64,000 bases of DNA, taken from positions 1 through 64,000 of the forward strand of contig DATMPC010000090.1 in the NCBI GenBank assembly GCA_035567895.1. Reading direction: 5' to 3'. The DNA comes from Terriglobales bacterium (GTDB lineage: Bacteria; Acidobacteriota; Terriglobia; Terriglobales; Acidobacteriaceae). The stretch's first letter is position 1, and every line of letters begins with the position of its first letter. Position numbers and translations under genes: made by a program. The notes under the pieces were generated by a model. That model worked only from the letters and a program-made list of their open reading frames with translations, was not told the DNA's origin and made no database searches. Positions 62,120 to 64,000 of this stretch are shown one piece after another.

Positions 62120-64000
62120 GTGGGTCTCAAGATATTACTCGCCGATGACAGTGTCACCGCCCAGAACATGGGCAAGAAGATCCTGAGCGAAGCCGGACAC
62201 GACGTAGTCACTGTCAGCAATGGCGCCGCCGCCGCTAAAAAGATCGCGGAGGTTAAACCCGAACTCGTCCTGCTCGACGTCTTTATGCCCGGTTATAGCG
62301 GTCTTGAACTCTGCGAACGGTTGCGCAATGCCGCGGAGACCGCCAAGCTCCCAGTGCTCTTGACCGTCGGACGCATGGAACCGTACAGCCCTCAAGATGG
62401 AGCTCGCGTTAAAGCCGACGGCGTCATCGTCAAGCCCTTTGAAGCCACTGATCTCACCGCTGCAGTTGAGCGCTTTGCCCAGAAATCAAAAGAAGGAAAA
62501 CAACCGGGCGACTACGAGAAAACGATAAGGATCGCTCCTCCGCCGGGATCAAGAGACGACACCAACAGAGAGAGCCAGAAGATTGCGGTCTCTGGCAGTG
62601 GCGAGCCACGAGCATACGAGCAGACCATGCGGCTCGATCCCGCGCAAATTGCCGCACTGCTCAATACAACTGCAGCCAAACCGGAAAAGCCATCCGTTCC
62701 AGAACAGGAATTCAATATTCCTACTGCTGCGTCTCCCGCGGTGGAGGAGTTTGGCACACCACGTCCTCCGAGACCCGAGATTCCATTGGCCCAAGCGGCT
62801 GCTCCCGCGATGGGCAGCGACCTGTTGCCCACGGCGCAACCTAGCACACCTCAGCCGGCGCCAATTCCTTCGTACATGGCGCAGTACCTGGATCAATCGG
62901 CCGACGATGCGGAGAGTGCAGTTACAGCACGGCCTGCCGTGGGTCCATCGGCTGAGTTCGACGTGGAGAAGAGGGTCGTCGTTCCGCCCCACCACAAGGC
63001 TTCAACTCCGGCAACGGAGTTCGCAGTACACGAACAGTTGTCACCAACCATTCCCATTTCGAACGAGATACTCTCCCATCGTTTCCCTGGCGATATCAAC
63101 CCGCCCCCGGTGGCATCGGCGGAAGGACTGGAACTCACCTCTGTTGCTCCGGTTCCCGATGCACCAGTTGCACAGGAAGGTGGACTCGAGACCACGATTC
63201 AAAGCGCGGAGACGCCGACCATCATCCTGAAAGATCCCGCCTTGGTCACCGATCCACATCACGCGACCATGGATTTTCCGACGCAGTTTGGGACGGATGA
63301 ACCTACGATTCCCGACCTGACCGCGCCAACCGAGGCGCCGACAGCTTCGGTAGACGAGTTCGAGGCCCGCCTTAATGCGGCGATGTCCAGCTACGAAGAG
63401 CCGTCAACGGACTTGCCCTTGCCAAGTCCGATCGACACGTCTTCGGGACTGCGAGCCGAATTGGTTACTGAGCTGCCCTCCCCGGCCGAAGTGCATGCCG
63501 GAATGGTGAGTGAGCTACCATCGCCAACTGAGCCGGAACTGGAGGTCGTAAGCGAGTTGCCGTCTTCCAGCGGTGCGATCGCTGCGTTCGACGAGACAGA
63601 CGAACCTTTCTTTGCTACGGCTCCCATTGGATCATCGGAGCTCGCGCTTCCCGAGCCTGTAGTGCAACCCGAGGTAACGCACGAACTTGTCCCCTCCAAC
63701 GTAGTTGAGTTTCCCTCTTCGGCATTCAACGCACCCACAGCCATCGAACATCCTCAACACGAGATAGTCATCGAGGAAGCCAAGCCTGAGATCGCAGTTG
63801 ATGCGATCGCTGCCTCCACACAATCGGCCGATTCCTCGGGCAGCTCCGAAAATGCGGATGTCGTACCGATGGCCATGGCCGCGGTTGCGGCTGCTTCGGC
63901 GCCTGTTGTCGCGCCTGGGCATCCCAACTATGAGGCTGAGGCCGAACTAGCTCGTGCCCTCAAGGCCGCGATGGGCGCAGAAGCCGATTCCGGCTCCACG
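62120..64000 (+). CDS. Response-regulator receiver protein with a long Pro/Glu-rich tail (cut by the window edge)
   Basis: GTG 62120 with AAAGGA about 7 bases upstream. The frame is open for all 627 codons to the end of the window. Residues 1-118 are a CheY-type receiver: acidic pocket DD (LLADDSVTAQNMGKKIL), phospho-acceptor Asp in LVLLDVFMPGYSGLELC, Thr/Ser in LLTVGR and Lys in VKPFEA. From about 130 on the sequence is low-complexity, rich in Pro, Glu, Ala and Ser (ELPSPAE, ELPSPTE repeats). No DNA-binding or kinase domain is visible yet; an output domain may lie beyond the edge. It could be a large scaffold regulator. Confidence 0.85.
   Translation, partial: MGLKILLADDSVTAQNMGKKILSEAGHDVVTVSNGAAAAKKIAEVKPELVLLDVFMPGYSGLELCERLRNAAETAKLPVLLTVGRMEPYSPQDGARVKADGVIVKPFEATDLTAAVERFAQKSKEGKQPGDYEKTIRIAPPPGSRDDTNRESQKIAVSGSGEPRAYEQTMRLDPAQIAALLNTTAAKPEKPSVPEQEFNIPTAASPAVEEFGTPRPPRPEIPLAQAAAPAMGSDLLPTAQPSTPQPAPIPSYMAQYLDQSADDAESAVTARPAVGPSAEFDVEKRVVVPPHHKASTPATEFAVHEQLSPTIPISNEILSHRFPGDINPPPVASAEGLELTSVAPVPDAPVAQEGGLETTIQSAETPTIILKDPALVTDPHHATMDFPTQFGTDEPTIPDLTAPTEAPTASVDEFEARLNAAMSSYEEPSTDLPLPSPIDTSSGLRAELVTELPSPAEVHAGMVSELPSPTEPELEVVSELPSSSGAIAAFDETDEPFFATAPIGSSELALPEPVVQPEVTHELVPSNVVEFPSSAFNAPTAIEHPQHEIVIEEAKPEIAVDAIAASTQSADSSGSSENADVVPMAMAAVAAASAPVVAPGHPNYEAEAELARALKAAMGAEADSGST

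Noticed and set aside
62512-63922. Several minus-strand frames (100-148 codons), Ser/Gly-rich
   Set aside because: They are shadows of the long open receiver-protein frame, whose repeats give biased complementary codons.

Overview
The window looks like the chromosome of an acidobacterium, probably subdivision 1 (Terriglobia, Koribacter-like). This is inferred from gene content, not from a marker gene. The clues are the M16 peptidase pair, BNR-repeat 'glycosyl hydrolase' proteins, the NAALADase-like M28 peptidase, a Kdo hydroxylase, small TM proteins, and many intergenic palindromic repeats. There is no rRNA, no complete tRNA, no insertion sequence and no CRISPR array.

Layout. (1) 1-6.3 kb is the right-hand part of an integrated mobile element. 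It has one plus-strand, tightly overlapping operon: a PrimPol-helicase replication protein, several orphan proteins, a terminase-small-subunit-like protein and a coiled-coil protein. A repeat-rich, origin-like leader precedes it and three intrinsic terminators follow. The border (6293-6331) is the 5' half of a tRNA-Ser(GCU) gene, broken at the anticodon loop, so the element appears to sit inside that tRNA gene. No integrase is in view. (2) 6.4-13.5 kb, minus strand: two M16 peptidases (one with and one without the zinc motif), then a cytochrome c maturation cluster ccmE-ccmA-ccmB-(mddA-like)-ccmC-ccmD. CcmE is the CXXXY variant. (3) 13.6-20.9 kb: thiC without a visible TPP riboswitch, a Pro/Glu-rich one-TM protein, a secreted M28 peptidase and a beta-propeller lipoprotein. 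(4) 21.2-28.3 kb, minus strand: selB, a DUF2199 gene coupled to mutS2, and a membrane histidine kinase. (5) 28.4-38.9 kb, mostly plus strand: hemB, an lmo0937-type peptide, and a 2-oxoacid dehydrogenase/lipoylation locus (lpdA, lipB, E1 alpha, E1 beta). A hicBA toxin-antitoxin pair with a frameshifted second hicB interrupts this locus. A DinB-fold protein, pgsA, a Kdo hydroxylase and a DUF2238 membrane protein follow. (6) 38.9-49.2 kb, minus strand: a VanX-like dipeptidase, a 1175-aa BNR protein, and an export/regulation run of ABC ATPase, TolC-like protein, NtrC-type regulator and NtrY-type kinase. (7) 49.2-53.97 kb: small secreted protein, DoxX, ECF sigma factor, propeller protein, alpha/beta hydrolase and several palindromic repeat elements. 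(8) 54-61.5 kb, minus strand: psd-pssA (phosphatidylethanolamine synthesis), an Asd-like protein lacking its catalytic Cys, lptE, holA, then meaB-mce-tsaB-rimI. (9) The right edge cuts a large receiver-domain protein with a long disordered tail, open from 62120 to the end.

Functionally, the chromosomal part is housekeeping: haem and cytochrome c assembly, lipoate-dependent dehydrogenase, phospholipids, LPS modification and assembly, replication, tRNA modification, and propionyl-CoA metabolism. The accessory signal is concentrated in the first 6.3 kb, the hicBA insertion, and the non-coding repeats near 10.4, 13.5, 21.0, 50.5, 53.7, 55.7 and 61.6 kb. All product calls are from reading translations; no database search was run.
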